From G963665925 sp963676345 (GTDB lineage Bacteria > Bacillota > Clostridia > Peptostreptococcales > Acidaminobacteraceae), in NCBI GenBank assembly GCA_963676345.2, contig CAXXTS010000005.1, positions 1 to 64,000 on the forward strand: a DNA stretch of 64,000 nt, read 5' to 3'. The notes under the pieces were generated by a model. It was not told the DNA's origin. It saw only the letters and a list, made by a program, of their open reading frames with translations, and made no database searches. Below are positions 54,001-62,410 of the stretch, in pieces. The stretch's first letter is position 1, and the number at the start of each line of letters is the position of its first letter. Made by a program: the position numbers and the translations under genes.

Positions 54001-54540
54001 CTAAAAGTCCTTTTGTGATCCGGAATTAAGGAACAGTTCAAGGGTATAATTACCCTGAGGATCAGTAATGATGGTATGGGCGGCAAATTTACGGTCGGCG
54101 ATTTGCCTGCTGCCCTCGGTGACGATGTTTATTGCACCGGAAGTTGCTGATTGCGGAGCGAGGAACATTTCATAAATGCAGCTCATGGATTCATTATAAA
54201 AATGCGGAATCAAGCGCAGAAACGGTGATTCGAAAATTTTTTTAGATTCATAACCGCCTTTAGCGTCAGCAATAATTTCAGCTACCAGCAGCTTCATGCC
54301 CATCTCGTTCATCATGACCACCTGTGCTTTTCGCTGCTCGGGCATAAGTTGCAGCATGCCGTGCAGGGGCATCCTTTTCTCCGCAATGGAGAGCACTCCA
54401 GAATGCTGCAGCAGGTAGGTGGAAGATTTTTTATGCTGTATATTGTTGACCTTATTGAGTGAGGAACAACCGGACAGCATCAATATAACCAGCAGGAACA
54501 GCAGGGACTTTTGAAAAGAAGTTCTTGCGCTACTATGCAT
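54001..54540 (-). CDS. Lipoprotein of the lipid operon (DUF3261-like)
   Basis: 179 residues with a lipoprotein signal (LLFLLVILMLSGCSS, lipidated Cys). The mature domain (about 30-175) is beta-rich and contains GMLQLMPEQRKAQVVMMNEMGMKL, similar to small outer-membrane lipoproteins that accompany aryl polyene exporters; DUF3261 is my best match but not certain. It probably helps pass the lipid to or hold it in the outer membrane. It overlaps the exporter gene by 8 bases. Confidence 0.72.
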   Translation of the reverse strand: MHSSARTSFQKSLLFLLVILMLSGCSSLNKVNNIQHKKSSTYLLQHSGVLSIAEKRMPLHGMLQLMPEQRKAQVVMMNEMGMKLLVAEIIADAKGGYESKKIFESPFLRLIPHFYNESMSCIYEMFLAPQSATSGAINIVTEGSRQIADRKFAAHTIITDPQGNYTLELFLNSGSQKDF

Positions 54541-56923
54541 GTCCGCCTCCTTCCAGACGCAGCAGATGCGGCAAAACTATAACCGCACAGCACAGGGCCG
54601 CTGTTATCCCTATACACACAGTAGTCCCCAAAGAATGGAGCGAGGGATGTCTGGCGAAAACAAGGACTCCGAAACCTGCCAGCGTGGTCAGGCCTGAAAT
54701 TTTGACCGCTTTGACAGTCCATAGTGAGGGCATTCTTATTTCCTGAAAAACCATGAAGATTCCGTAGTCCGCTCCGAGTCCTATGACAAGGGGTAAGGCC
54801 ACGATGTGAAAAATATTCAGCGGAATCTGCATTATTCCCAATAGTCCGAAGGTCACCGCCACCCCGAATACAGCAGGAAAAACAGCCAGTAATGCTCGCC
54901 GTAACTCACGGAAAAGTATAAAAATAAGTGCGGCTACCAGAAGGCCTGAGCAGGTGATGAATCTGAGAATGTCCCGCTCCATTTCTTTTTCCAGCGTGGC
55001 TTTGAAGCGTGACTGGGAAACAAGACGCACCCCGAGTTCTTTTTCTTTCCGGGGAGTGTAGTAATTCATGATTCTTTTGTTATCCGGTAGCAGAGTGATA
55101 ATTTGTTTTTCGCCATTACTGCCTGCTGCAGGGATAAACATTTTCGCAAGGGGAGCCAGAGGACTGGCACGAAAAGATTTGACGCTCAAGGCCGGGGGAA
55201 GTTCTGAAATGCGATTCATTGCCGGGCTGAAAGCATGTGTAGCAAACCCGAGACTTTTGGCTTCCTTGGAAATCTGCTCTTCAGTTTTTGCTTTTCTTTT
55301 TTGCCAGAAACGGGACCAGTTGGTGATGTTTTTTTGTGCAGTAATGGCGGACGGCAATACCGGTGCAATGCTGACAGCTTTTACATCTCCAAGATTTTTG
55401 TTGATGTCGGCCCATGCTTTCTCGTTATTCTTCAGGGCTTCGTCCATAGTTTTCCCGTAAGCAAAGAGCATGGAACGGGAACGCATCTGGTTCCATTTTT
55501 CTTGAAAAATTCTTTCAGTTTTTGAAATTTCTTTGGAAATATAACCGAGGTTTTTAAGTTCTGTATCAAAATTATTGGTTAATGCTGCAACTGATGATCC
55601 TGCGAGCAGTATAAAAGCAGCTCCGAGTATGATTTTGGGGTTCCCTTTTGCCTGAAAAACGAGCTGTCTTTTTTCTCCGGCGGGAAAAGAATTGCAGAAC
55701 CGGGGGACAAATAGCAGGGCGTAAAAACAGGCTGCGATTATTCCGGATACGGAAAAAACAGAGAGCTGTCTGATGCCAGGAATGCCTGAGATATATAGGG
55801 CGGTAAAGGATGCACATGAGGTTGCGGCCCCATAAAGAACCGGCCTGCTTACATCGCGTAGCGCTCTTTGTTCATCATTCGGATTTTCCGCCAGCGCAAA
55901 ATATGTATGCACCGCAAAGTCGATGGAAATACCCATAAGAACTGCCCCGAAGCCGATGACAATTGCAGACATATCCTTGTAGATAAAGGCGCAGACCCCC
56001 AGACCGGTCATGATGGCAACTCCCGGCGCAAGGAAGATGCTTAAAGCCCCCCTGTTGCGAAATGTCATAAAAAAGAGCAGCCCAAGTGCACAAATGGAAA
56101 TGATTGATATAGTCAGAATATCCCGTTTAATGACCGAACTGTTCGCAACGCTGTAGCAATGCCCGCTCATTATTTCGATGTTTAGGTCTGCTTCAGTGAG
56201 ATTGTTTTCGGTTAAAGCTTTCTGTTTGATTTCCTGAAAACGGTCCAGAAGTTTATAGCCGTTCTTGGAATCAGTCATGGGTATATTGGATTCGCCGACT
56301 ATCAGGAGTGCGTTTTTTCCCGCAATAAAATATTGCCCGGAGCTGATTTTCAGGCGGGGCAGGTTCTGGAGTGAACTTATTTTATGCAGGTAAACTGAAC
56401 GTAAATTAAGCGGGTCAGCGGCGATGATGGTCCGCATACCCATCCCTGCCGGGGAAATAAGCAGCTTCTTGGCGTTTATTAAATTTTTATTTATCGATTC
56501 CGTTGAGGTGAGTTCCTGCAGTTTTTCAAGATCTTTTCCGGTGGTCAGGTTGGGTGCCTGCCGGAGCAAAAAATTAATGACAGCCTGGGGCTGAATGGTG
56601 GAATTGTCTTCAACGGAAAGTAACGGAGAGTTCATTCTGCCGGCTATGCTTTCTGCAACGTCCACTAGTTTCAGCTCGCCAAGGGATTCACTTGAGATGG
56701 AAATAAGTACTTTTCCGGCAAGGGGAGATTTTTGAAGCAGCTTGAAGTCTCGGCTGATTTCATTATTTTCTCCGGCAGGCAGCATGCTAGAGATATCTTC
56801 GGAAAAAGAAACCGAAAGCAGGGGAATGGCGCAAACCAATATGAAAAGCAGTAAAAAAAGTGCGCCTCTTCTTTGTGTTTTCCTGTCTGCTGCAGCGTGA
56901 TTATGCGTCTTGCGGGAAAACAT
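54533..56923 (-). CDS. MMPL/RND family lipid exporter
   Basis: 796 residues with the RND plan: membrane helix near the N terminus (LFLLLFILVCAIPLLSVSF), a large periplasmic loop (about 40-260), five helices including GFGAVLMGISIDFAVHTYFAL, a second periplasmic loop (about 430-650) and a further helix bundle with LPLVIGLGADYGIFMVFQE. The two GxxxD-type motifs match MMPL exporters that move lipids across the inner membrane with proton energy. It lies between the LolA-like gene (2 bases) and the lipoprotein (overlap), giving an export unit like those of aryl polyene loci. Confidence 0.9.
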   Translation of the reverse strand: MFSRKTHNHAAADRKTQRRGALFLLLFILVCAIPLLSVSFSEDISSMLPAGENNEISRDFKLLQKSPLAGKVLISISSESLGELKLVDVAESIAGRMNSPLLSVEDNSTIQPQAVINFLLRQAPNLTTGKDLEKLQELTSTESINKNLINAKKLLISPAGMGMRTIIAADPLNLRSVYLHKISSLQNLPRLKISSGQYFIAGKNALLIVGESNIPMTDSKNGYKLLDRFQEIKQKALTENNLTEADLNIEIMSGHCYSVANSSVIKRDILTISIISICALGLLFFMTFRNRGALSIFLAPGVAIMTGLGVCAFIYKDMSAIVIGFGAVLMGISIDFAVHTYFALAENPNDEQRALRDVSRPVLYGAATSCASFTALYISGIPGIRQLSVFSVSGIIAACFYALLFVPRFCNSFPAGEKRQLVFQAKGNPKIILGAAFILLAGSSVAALTNNFDTELKNLGYISKEISKTERIFQEKWNQMRSRSMLFAYGKTMDEALKNNEKAWADINKNLGDVKAVSIAPVLPSAITAQKNITNWSRFWQKRKAKTEEQISKEAKSLGFATHAFSPAMNRISELPPALSVKSFRASPLAPLAKMFIPAAGSNGEKQIITLLPDNKRIMNYYTPRKEKELGVRLVSQSRFKATLEKEMERDILRFITCSGLLVAALIFILFRELRRALLAVFPAVFGVAVTFGLLGIMQIPLNIFHIVALPLVIGLGADYGIFMVFQEIRMPSLWTVKAVKISGLTTLAGFGVLVFARHPSLHSLGTTVCIGITAALCCAVIVLPHLLRLEGGGHA

Positions 56924-56925
56924 TT

Positions 56926-57558
56926 TTACTCTTTGAGGAATATATCCTGCGGTATTTTCTGGTTTAACTGTACGTTTGAAAAAGTGATTTTTGTGTAATC
57001 TCCGCCCGGTTCATGAAGTTCAATGCACTCAAGGTGGGTGGCTTGCGGAGAAAAAAAGATGCGGATCAGGTTCAGGAATTGTCTGGCCTTACTTGATTTT
57101 GGGGTCAGTTCCATAACTGCCGGGCTGAAATTTGTAACCTTGATGTTGTACAGCGACTGCAGCCATGGAATATTCATGGTTGTCCATGCCAGAATCTGCT
57201 CGGTGATAACTGCCATTTCCGGCGATGTTTCTGTGCTGAATTCTGTCGGTTCCTTGGCTGCCCCGTCCCATTTTAATCCTTGTTGTCCTTTGAGCAGGAA
57301 ACCGGAGACAAAAGGAGCACTGTACTCCCAACGTAGGTTATCCGGGCGGGTAAAGTAAAATTTCCCTTTTGATTCAACATTGTCTGCAAAAAGGGCTATA
57401 TGACTCTGCTGGCTGAAATCACTGCTGATAGAAGATATTGATTGTGAGCTGGTTTGCAGATCCTTTAAGAATTCAGCCTGTTTGTCCGCCAGAACACTTC
57501 CCGCTGACAGCAGAAGCATCAGAAGTGCGCTCAAGATTGTTTTTCTTACAGCTGCCAT
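56926..57558 (-). CDS. LolA-like periplasmic lipid carrier
   Basis: 210 residues with a signal peptide (ILSALLMLLLSAGSVLA, cut before DKQ) and a LolA-type beta fold (FSQQSHIALFADNVESKGKF, RWEYSAPFVSGFLLKGQ). LolA-like proteins carry lipids across the periplasm. The start overlaps the dehydratase stop by 13 bases, and the MMPL exporter follows after 2 bases. It is the expected shuttle between the exporter and the outer membrane. Confidence 0.83.
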   Translation of the reverse strand: MAAVRKTILSALLMLLLSAGSVLADKQAEFLKDLQTSSQSISSISSDFSQQSHIALFADNVESKGKFYFTRPDNLRWEYSAPFVSGFLLKGQQGLKWDGAAKEPTEFSTETSPEMAVITEQILAWTTMNIPWLQSLYNIKVTNFSPAVMELTPKSSKARQFLNLIRIFFSPQATHLECIELHEPGGDYTKITFSNVQLNQKIPQDIFLKE

Positions 57559-58043
57559 GAAGATACGTTTTCCCCGGATTTGGTCCGCGCTGCCAGTTCT
57601 GCAATGGATTCATCCTGCGGTACGAAGAGCTTGATCCTGCCTTCTGCCAGTGTGATTCCTTCGCGGCTGACAGTTCCTTCAACTACGGCAAAACCGTCAA
57701 AGTCCCCTAATGTCTGTACCCTGATCAGCAGTTCGTTGCTGTTCCATTCTTTTTTAGACGTCTGGGGAATGATCTGGAATTTTTGTACACCTACCAGATA
57801 TCCTTCAGGAATGGATTTCCCGGTGGATTTAAGGCGGTAACCGCATATGGCGGCGTAAGCCTGCGCTACCAGTTCAATGTAAAACGGTGGCAGCAGGTTG
57901 CCGTCCGGTCCTTTGGATATGCCCTGCGTGGAAAGATCGGCCAGCACTGTTCCGGTTTCGTCTTCGGCAGTGAGAACGCTGTCGATGAGCAGCATCTGTC
58001 CTCGATGGGGCAGCAGTTTTTCAGCCTGCATGGGGAGGTTCAT
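57546..58043 (-). CDS. ApeP-type 3-hydroxyacyl dehydratase
   Basis: 165 residues, hotdog fold with LPHRGQMLLIDSVL and the conserved PPFYIELVAQAYAA, a pattern of the ApeP-like dehydratases of aryl polyene loci rather than of FabZ. It likely works with the FabZ-like enzyme at 53612 to make conjugated double bonds. The 3' end overlaps the LolA-like gene start by 13 bases. Upstream lie a perfect 18-bp hairpin and a small lipoprotein gene, so this may be the start of a sub-operon. Confidence 0.8.
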   Translation of the reverse strand: MNLPMQAEKLLPHRGQMLLIDSVLTAEDETGTVLADLSTQGISKGPDGNLLPPFYIELVAQAYAAICGYRLKSTGKSIPEGYLVGVQKFQIIPQTSKKEWNSNELLIRVQTLGDFDGFAVVEGTVSREGITLAEGRIKLFVPQDESIAELAARTKSGENVSSWQL

Positions 58044-58147
58044 GAAAGTATCCTGAATTTCAGAAAATTATGGCGACAGACGACGGCTCTTAGGTCCGAG
58101 GAGACGTTTTTGTCAGGGTATCCGGCGGAAGGAGGTCGTTCAGTAAA

Positions 58148-58191
58148 GCTGTTTTTTTGCAGCCCGCTAAAAGGGGCTGCAAAAAAACAGC
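58148..58191 (-). terminator. Internal hairpin of the lipid operon
   Basis: Perfect 18-bp inverted repeat (58148-58165, 58174-58191) with an 8-base loop and T7/A7 runs within the stem. It lies between the lipoprotein gene (58230-58625) and the dehydratase gene (57546-58043), so it can terminate or attenuate transcription from the first part of the operon. Confidence 0.75.
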
Positions 58192-58229
58192 GATCAGGGT
58201 TTGTTAAGTCTTCTTGAAGTCTTTGTCTT

Positions 58230-58625
58230 TTAGATCTGACCCAGTTCTCGGTTGATAGCACCGGCGAGATTTTTGACCCAGGCATTGTAATTGCTGTGGA
58301 TGGTATTTCCCTTGTGTTTCAGGTTGGTGCTGTCCTTGTAATTGATGCTGTATGTCTCTGGGGTGTAGGTGATGTCTACCACGGCCTGATGGGAACGGAT
58401 ATTCAGTGTGCCCACGAGATGTCCGGGTGCGACATCACTCATCTGCCAGCCGAGGCTGTATCCGCCTTTGATAATGGCATTTTTAACACTTTCCATGGAA
58501 CGGGCCTGCTGGTTGGCGGCTACTATCGGAGCCATTTCAATGTTCTGAATGGGAGCTGTTCTGCATCCGCCGAGAAAAAGTGCGCAGACAATCAGTACAA
58601 AAGCAACAATACGGAGATTTTTCAT
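58230..58625 (-). CDS. Small lipoprotein of unknown function
   Basis: 131 residues from ATG 58625 (GAGGA eight bases before; open frame reaches 58745 but that part overlaps the acyltransferase gene). Lipoprotein signal (FVLIVCALFLGGCRT). The mature part has NAIIKGGYSLGWQMSDVAPGHLVGTLNIRSH and VVDITYTPETYSINYKDS, a compact beta-rich domain with a C-terminal helix (NAWVKNLAGAINRELG). I do not recognise a named family. It lies between the PlsC-type acyltransferase and the internal hairpin. Likely anchored in the inner or outer membrane with a role in lipid placement, by context only. Confidence 0.78.
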   Translation of the reverse strand: MKNLRIVAFVLIVCALFLGGCRTAPIQNIEMAPIVAANQQARSMESVKNAIIKGGYSLGWQMSDVAPGHLVGTLNIRSHQAVVDITYTPETYSINYKDSTNLKHKGNTIHSNYNAWVKNLAGAINRELGQI

Positions 58626-58668
58626 CTTTAATTTCCTCATCTTGATAGTGGGAGTTGAAAAATAGCTG

Positions 58669-59421
58669 TTACGCTTCCTGATGCATTTTCCTAATGCATG
58701 AGACCATAGTTGTTTTAACCGCTCGGCGCAATTCAATATGCGCATTTGGTTTGGTTTTGAATTGTTGAGGGTAAATCGGGTCGAGAATCATGCCCCGTAC
58801 TTTTGACGGGTGGATGAGCATATGCCCTCGTGGGAGCATGCGAAAACTGCCTGTAAGACAGAGCGGAACGATGGGAAGGCCGGTCTGTATGGCAATATGG
58901 AAGGGCCCGGAGTGAAAACGGTTCAGGGTGCCGTCTACGCTTCTGGTTCCTTCGGGAAAGAACATAAGAGAAGCCTTCTGCTTTACCGCTTTTTCAGCTT
59001 GTCTGGTGATTGTTTCCAGATCGTCTGTTTCAACATTTATATAACCCGCAAGCTTCATGTAAAATCCGTAAAATGGAATTTTAAAGGGCCAGTTGCGCAC
59101 GGCCATGCAGATGTTGCGCTGCGGCTGAAAGGAAACCAGATAGGGGTCGAAAAAGGATTCATGGTTGGCCACAATGATGCACTGCTCTGGCATTTTCCGC
59201 TGTTCAGGCCATTTGATGTCCACAAAAATGGACATCAGTTTTGAACTGATCCATCCGAAATACCAGATCATTTTTCGCAGGGATTCCGGCTTTTCACATT
59301 TAAGAATGCGGGTAAAGATCAGATAGCAGAACGGGGATATTGCACTCGCGATCAAGGTCCATAAAATAATGCTGAGATATATCCCGGCGTTAATTAGGAT
59401 GAGTTTGAGAAATGCGGACAT
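58669..59421 (-). CDS. PlsC-like 1-acylglycerol-3-phosphate acyltransferase
   Basis: 250 residues. N-terminal membrane helices (ILINAGIYLSIILWTLIASAI), catalytic HX4D in VANHESFFDPYL, and the substrate motif FFPEGTRSVDGTL. PlsC-type enzymes transfer an acyl chain to lysophosphatidic acid or similar alcohols at the inner membrane. In this operon it may attach the special acyl chain to a glycerol lipid. It is followed by the lipoprotein gene (44 bases) and preceded by the carrier-protein gene (30 bases). Confidence 0.9.
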   Translation of the reverse strand: MSAFLKLILINAGIYLSIILWTLIASAISPFCYLIFTRILKCEKPESLRKMIWYFGWISSKLMSIFVDIKWPEQRKMPEQCIIVANHESFFDPYLVSFQPQRNICMAVRNWPFKIPFYGFYMKLAGYINVETDDLETITRQAEKAVKQKASLMFFPEGTRSVDGTLNRFHSGPFHIAIQTGLPIVPLCLTGSFRMLPRGHMLIHPSKVRGMILDPIYPQQFKTKPNAHIELRRAVKTTMVSCIRKMHQEA

Positions 59422-59451
59422 TGTGGGAATGAAGGCGGCTTTATCAACAGT

Positions 59452-59706
59452 CTAAGCGGCTTCGTCTTTTTTAGCCAAAATGAAAGAATGCAAATCACCG
59501 AGGGTTCGGATGGCTTTGAATGCTTCGTCTTTTTTGATTTTGATCCCGAATTCCTGTTCAAGGACTATAACCATATCCACAGCGTCAAGGCTGTCGAGGT
59601 CAAGGTCGTCCTTAAATACCGCTTCTGGGACCATTTCATCCAACTCCAGTTCGAATTCCTCGGCTAAAGCGGAATTTATGCGTTTGATTATTTCTTCATC
59701 GGTCAT
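59452..59706 (-). CDS. Acyl carrier protein (first of the operon)
   Basis: 84 residues with phosphopantetheine Ser in LDLDSLDAVDMV, acidic helix EFELELDEMVPEAVF and C-terminal LGDLHSFILAKKDEAA. Its ATG overlaps the stop of the ketosynthase at 59703 by four bases. It is the main chain carrier for the condensing enzymes upstream; the second carrier protein is at 49379. Confidence 0.92.
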   Translation of the reverse strand: MTDEEIIKRINSALAEEFELELDEMVPEAVFKDDLDLDSLDAVDMVIVLEQEFGIKIKKDEAFKAIRTLGDLHSFILAKKDEAA

Positions 59707-60932
59707 TGTATTCTCCTTAAAACAAGCGATGTATTTATACCGCCAAGGGCGAAATTATTTTTCAGCGCATATGTAATTGGTCTTTCCAGCAAATGCAAGG
59801 TGTTGTTGATTGCCGAGCATTCCTCTGCAGGAATATTCAGGTTTGCAGTGGGAATTATTGTGTTTTCCTGCATCATGCGTACTGTTGCTATTGTTTCGAT
59901 TGCGCCGCTGGCAGCCATGGTATGGCCCAGATGTCCTTTCAGGCTGCTTACCGGGGCGGTATCGCCGAGCAGTTCTGCTATGGCCTGTGCTTCGGAAGCA
60001 TCCCCCTGCAGGGTTCCGGTGGCATGGGCGTTTACATAGTCTATATCCTTCGCGTTGATACCGGCTTCCTTTAAGGCTTCAGCCATGCAGAGGTTGATAG
60101 CCTGAGCACTGGGGGAAGCCATGTTGCTGCTGTCGCACAGGGAAGAAAAACCGCTTATTTCAGCAAGAATTTCAGCTCCGCGAGCCGTAGCATGTTCATA
60201 GCTCTCGAGCAGCAGTATGCCTGCTCCTTCGGAGCAGACAATGCCGTCCCGTTTAGCGTCAAATGGCCGGGATGCGCTGGCGGGGTCCTCTATTTCGGCG
60301 ATTGAGGCTGCTTCGATGATGTCGAATGTTCCCACGGTCAGTGGATGCAGTTCATCCGTACCGCCGCAGAGCATGAGATCCTGCCTGCCTGTGGCAATAG
60401 CTTCCGCTGCCAGTCCGATGTTCTGGCACCCGGTGGAGCAGGCTGCGGAAGCGGCGATAACCCGTCCGCTGATACCCAGAAACTGGGCAAGGTTGGCTGC
60501 TGCGCTGTGGTTCATTATTTTGAAAAATTCTGTGCTGCGGATGGCTTCAAGGGAATTTTCAGGCAGGTACAGTTTGAAGAACTGTTCGAGGGCCTGTGAG
60601 CTCCCGGTAGTCGATCCTACGGAAAGTCCGGTCCTTCCCCCTGTCAGCGTATCTTGGTCTATTCCAGCCTGTTCAATTGCCTCGAGTGCGGCAAGGGAAG
60701 CAAATATCGACAAGTTGGACATGGTTCGGCGGGCTTTGCGGGGTATTGCCTTGGCATTTACTTCCTTAACCCGGCCGGCAATGCGCGGGCGTAATCCTTT
60801 TATCGCGTCAAGCTCTTCCATACGGGTTATGCCGGAGTTTCCTGCAAGCAGACCTTCCCAAAGATCCTCCACCCTGTTGCCCAGCGGAGAAACAGCCCCC
60901 ATTCCGGTGATGACTACGCGTTGTAAATGCAT
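59703..60932 (-). CDS. FabF-type ketosynthase
   Basis: 409 residues with all catalytic residues: Cys in AASAACSTGCQNIG, His in NAHATGTLQGDA and LKGHLGHTMAASGA. N-terminal RVVITGMGAVSPLG is typical. It condenses malonyl-carrier with the growing chain. Its start overlaps the FAD enzyme stop by 19 bases and its stop overlaps the carrier-protein start. Together with the ketosynthases at 62410 and 48181 it makes three active-type enzymes plus one partner subunit. Confidence 0.93.
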   Translation of the reverse strand: MHLQRVVITGMGAVSPLGNRVEDLWEGLLAGNSGITRMEELDAIKGLRPRIAGRVKEVNAKAIPRKARRTMSNLSIFASLAALEAIEQAGIDQDTLTGGRTGLSVGSTTGSSQALEQFFKLYLPENSLEAIRSTEFFKIMNHSAAANLAQFLGISGRVIAASAACSTGCQNIGLAAEAIATGRQDLMLCGGTDELHPLTVGTFDIIEAASIAEIEDPASASRPFDAKRDGIVCSEGAGILLLESYEHATARGAEILAEISGFSSLCDSSNMASPSAQAINLCMAEALKEAGINAKDIDYVNAHATGTLQGDASEAQAIAELLGDTAPVSSLKGHLGHTMAASGAIETIATVRMMQENTIIPTANLNIPAEECSAINNTLHLLERPITYALKNNFALGGINTSLVLRRIQ

Positions 60933-62410
60933 CTGAGTTCCTTGTTGATTTTTTCGTGCCCGCAGATGAAACCGCAGGTCAGATAAGCGGAAATCACCGC
61001 CCCCATGACTCCGGGGGCAATTATGGATTGCCCGGCCAGCAGCAATCCTTTGATTTTAGTTGCCGGTAGCGGGTTGTATTGCGAAACGGTATGCGCCGCT
61101 CCATACATACTTCCGTATGGGGAGTGGCAATAGTCGCGCAGGGTCAGCGGGGTTGCCGCATCAATAAATTGTACCTGTCCGTTCAATTCCGGGCAGCGGG
61201 TAAAGACCTGCTCTGTAAATTCGGCCATCAGTTTGGATTTGAAATCAAGATAATCCTGTGGTCTGCCGTTTAAAGCGGAGTCCTGCCATTTACTGAAATT
61301 TTCTAAACCGTAAGGCATGATGGCGGTAATGCTCTGCCTGCCGCCACGGCCAAGGGTTTGTCCAGCGGAAAGGAAAATAGCGTTGTCCTTCATCCCGGTC
61401 TTCCCGGAAAGGACTTTATTGTAATCTGTTTCCGGCCAGAGGTAGATGTTTTTCCCTTGAAGTTCTTCCACGGGATTTTCAGCAATCCCGAAAAGGATCA
61501 GTGCAGACACGGTTTCTTGTAATTCATTAATCCTGCGTTTGTAGACCGGACGAAAAGCGCCGTCTTCCACTGCGAGCAGCATGGCTGCAGGGTGCGCGCT
61601 CCAGATGCAGATTCTGCCGTGCAGTTCGGGGCCGTTATCCAGCCTCAAACTCTTGAAATTTTTATTGTCATCATACCTGATGCGAGTCGCTTTTTTTCCG
61701 CATAAAATATCCACCCCGTGTTTTTCGAGCTGTTTCCGGTACGCATCGGCCAAGGCTTTACCGCCGCCTTCAATGGTGTGCGAGGAGCGGAAGTATGACC
61801 CGGAAACAAGGGCGTGGGTAGTGAGCGGAGCCTGTTCCGGCGGGGTGCCGTAGAGCAGGGTGTGGCAGCATAGCAGGGCTTTCAGTTCCTGATTGTCAGT
61901 TATGGAATCAAGGTAGTTGCTTAGGGATTCATTTTCGTCATGGACTGCTGATTCCAGACTGAAATCCAGCTCGAAATTAAGAAATGATGAAGAATCAAAA
62001 ATAGTCCTGATTCGATCCAGATACTTGTCAATGGCACTCTTTTCTGCAGGGAAGTTCCGGTGCAGGACTTGGCGGACCCGTTCATACCCGTGCGGCAGGC
62101 AGATTTGTTTCCCCTGTTTTTCAAAACGGAAGCAGTCGCAGCCATCCTGATTAAAAGGGATTTTGACCAGATCAGGACCGATACCCAGATGTTTGAAATA
62201 AATATCGAGAGGATCGCCGTCCCCCAGTCCTCCGATAAGGTGGATTCCGGTTTCGAAATGTATTCCTTTCCGGCTGAAGCCACGCACTGTTGGGCCGGGC
62301 TGGGAAAAGGCTTCCACCAGCGCGACTTTATGTCCCTGTTTTGCCAGCAGCAGGGCCGATGTCATTCCGGAAATTCCCCCGCCCACAACAATTTGATCGT
62401 ATTCAGTCAT
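60914..62410 (-). CDS. CrtI-like FAD-dependent desaturase/reductase
   Basis: 498 residues. N-terminal FAD site VVGGGISGMTSALLLAKQGHKVALVEA, a central substrate domain, and a C-terminal FAD motif (LLLAGQSIIAPGVMGAVISAY). It fits the phytoene desaturase or retinol saturase group of flavoproteins, which add or remove hydrogen in polyene chains. Standard aryl polyene loci, as I know them, do not need one, while candidate ladderane clusters carry phytoene-desaturase-like genes. It lies between two ketosynthase genes, overlapping one and touching the other by one base. Direction (desaturation or reduction) cannot be told. Confidence 0.87.
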   Translation of the reverse strand: MTEYDQIVVGGGISGMTSALLLAKQGHKVALVEAFSQPGPTVRGFSRKGIHFETGIHLIGGLGDGDPLDIYFKHLGIGPDLVKIPFNQDGCDCFRFEKQGKQICLPHGYERVRQVLHRNFPAEKSAIDKYLDRIRTIFDSSSFLNFELDFSLESAVHDENESLSNYLDSITDNQELKALLCCHTLLYGTPPEQAPLTTHALVSGSYFRSSHTIEGGGKALADAYRKQLEKHGVDILCGKKATRIRYDDNKNFKSLRLDNGPELHGRICIWSAHPAAMLLAVEDGAFRPVYKRRINELQETVSALILFGIAENPVEELQGKNIYLWPETDYNKVLSGKTGMKDNAIFLSAGQTLGRGGRQSITAIMPYGLENFSKWQDSALNGRPQDYLDFKSKLMAEFTEQVFTRCPELNGQVQFIDAATPLTLRDYCHSPYGSMYGAAHTVSQYNPLPATKIKGLLLAGQSIIAPGVMGAVISAYLTCGFICGHEKINKELRCIYNA

